From assembly GCA_934667295.1 (NCBI GenBank), contig CAKULR010000029.1, positions 1 to 12,900 of the forward strand: a DNA stretch of 12,900 nucleotides, read 5' to 3'. A model generated the notes under the pieces. That model had not been told where the DNA came from. It saw only the letters and a list, made by a program, of their open reading frames with translations, and did not search any database. Position numbers and translations under genes: made by a program. Every line of letters begins with the position of its first letter. Position 1 is the stretch's first letter. This stretch comes from an uncultured Kiritimatiellota bacterium. Lineage in GTDB: Bacteria; Verrucomicrobiota; Kiritimatiellia; RFP12; UBA1067. This document shows positions 12,451-12,900 of the stretch, piece after piece.

Positions 12451-12900
12451 ATGCTCACCCACGCCTTTACCTGTACCGGGCCGTATGCGGTTTTGATCAT
12501 GCTTGGGATCAAGCGTGTGGAGAACCGCAGCATGCTGCCGGAACCGAGGCGGGGGCGCTGCGCCGTCAGCTGCTCGAAGTCCTTCTGCAAGGAGGAGTTC
12601 GGTGCGTTTGTCCACTGGGCGTCACGGGCACTTTCCGAAGAAGACTTCGATTTGATTCCGTCTTGGGCGGACGTGAAGGACTGGCCGGGGAAGATCGTCG
12701 GGGCGTGTGACTATGCGGCACGCGGGCGGAACGACCTTGTCCTGGAGGCGGAGGCGGCGTGTTCGCCGAAGGGGTCTGGCCGTGGGCGGACGCGACAAGG
12801 CGCGTCCCTCCCGCAGATGCGACCGAGCGTGTCCCTCCCGTGGGACGAGGGGTATCCGTATTGGTGGGATTTGTCCGGGATTGTCCACTTCGCCCTCCCG
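12451..12900 (+). CDS. ASCH-domain protein, 3' end outside window, with in-frame repeat insertion
   Basis: The first 150 residues of a protein are present, open to the last base. The start resembles ASCH (PUA-like) domains: FTCTGPYAVLIMLGIKRVENRSM (6-28, with the G-K-x-x-E-x-R pattern), then RGRCAVSCSKSF (34-45), KIVGACDY (81-88) and WWDLSGIVHFALP (138-150). ASCH proteins are predicted RNA or modified-base binders and some are N4-acetylcytidine hydrolases; neither role can be chosen here. A stop at 12436 limits upstream starts, and ATG 12451 has no clear Shine-Dalgarno site. Residues 113-130 are encoded by two copies of the stem-loop repeat and look like extra sequence within a loop. The reading frame is intact across them. 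The 44-nt gap after the endonuclease holds only a weak 5-bp hairpin. Confidence 0.72.
   Translation, partial: MLTHAFTCTGPYAVLIMLGIKRVENRSMLPEPRRGRCAVSCSKSFCKEEFGAFVHWASRALSEEDFDLIPSWADVKDWPGKIVGACDYAARGRNDLVLEAEAACSPKGSGRGRTRQGASLPQMRPSVSLPWDEGYPYWWDLSGIVHFALP
12788..12813 (+). repeat. CTCCCG stem-loop repeat inside the ASCH gene, copy A
   Basis: GGACGC (12788-12793), 8 nt GACAAGGC, GCGTCC (12802-12807), CTCCCG (12808-12813). The stem extends to 7 bp around ACAAGG. It is the same element as the intergenic copies 9.8 kb upstream, here translated as part of residues 113-121. Confidence 0.85.
12815..12840 (+). repeat. CTCCCG stem-loop repeat inside the ASCH gene, copy B
   Basis: AGATGC (12815-12820), 8 nt GACCGAGC, GTGTCC (12829-12834), CTCCCG (12835-12840). 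Five of six stem positions still pair, two as G-T wobbles. It starts exactly 27 nt after copy A, so the pair keeps the reading frame; the repeated peptide is ASLP / VSLP. Confidence 0.7.

Noticed and set aside
12208..12888. - strand frames at 12208-12615 and 12622-12888
   Set aside because: They lie opposite the endonuclease end and the ASCH gene, and show no recognisable motif.
12889..12900. CTCCCG at the very end of the window as a third in-gene repeat copy
   Set aside because: The upstream bases do not form the GG(A/T)CGC stem, and the encoded HFALP fits an ordinary ASCH sequence.

Overview
The window is GC-rich chromosomal DNA from an uncultured-looking bacterium. All supported genes lie on the + strand. 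Gene content (a GldG/DUF4340 pair, a DUF975 membrane protein, a sugar-porter MFS), extended -10 promoters and a dense GC-rich stem-loop repeat family suggest the PVC group, perhaps Verrucomicrobiota/Kiritimatiellota. That assignment is inference; no marker gene here fixes it.

Layout. (1) 1-2805: the 3' part of a GldG-type ABC auxiliary protein followed by a DUF4340 protein, separated by a short AT-rich octamer tandem repeat. (2) 2806-3034: a non-coding block packed with copies of a 26-nt stem-loop repeat, an 18-bp tandem triplication and a GC hairpin. (3) 3035-7551: one promoter and four tightly spaced genes: ornithine carbamoyltransferase, aspartate carbamoyltransferase, a DUF975 membrane protein and a sugar-porter MFS transporter. 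The two transferases share carbamoyl phosphate and feed arginine and pyrimidine synthesis. (4) 7552-8284: an MNT/HEPN toxin-antitoxin pair (MntA/HepT type) with its own promoter. (5) 8296-8890: a lone phosphoglycosyl transferase whose predicted transcript would start at or next to its ATG. (6) 8935-12406: a two-gene restriction-modification system, with a 703-aa C5-cytosine methyltransferase carrying N- and C-terminal extensions and a 441-aa putative PD-(D/E)xK endonuclease, possibly SacI-like. (7) 12451-end: the start of an ASCH-domain gene that carries two in-frame copies of the same stem-loop repeat seen in region 2.

Base composition changes along the window. Hand counts of 60-base samples give 41 G+C at 3241-3300, 24 at 8161-8220 and 28 at 10441-10500. 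From about 7552 onward the region therefore looks like an accessory/defence segment next to core metabolism.

The most unusual signal is the repeat family: GG(A/T)CGC, 8 nt, GCG(A/T)CC, then CTCCCG. It occurs in both orientations between genes, with paired A/T changes that preserve the stem. It also occurs as a tandem pair of 27-nt period inside a coding region, where it adds 18 codons without breaking the frame. Second is the four-fold recurrence of TGnTANNAT promoters with no visible -35 box.
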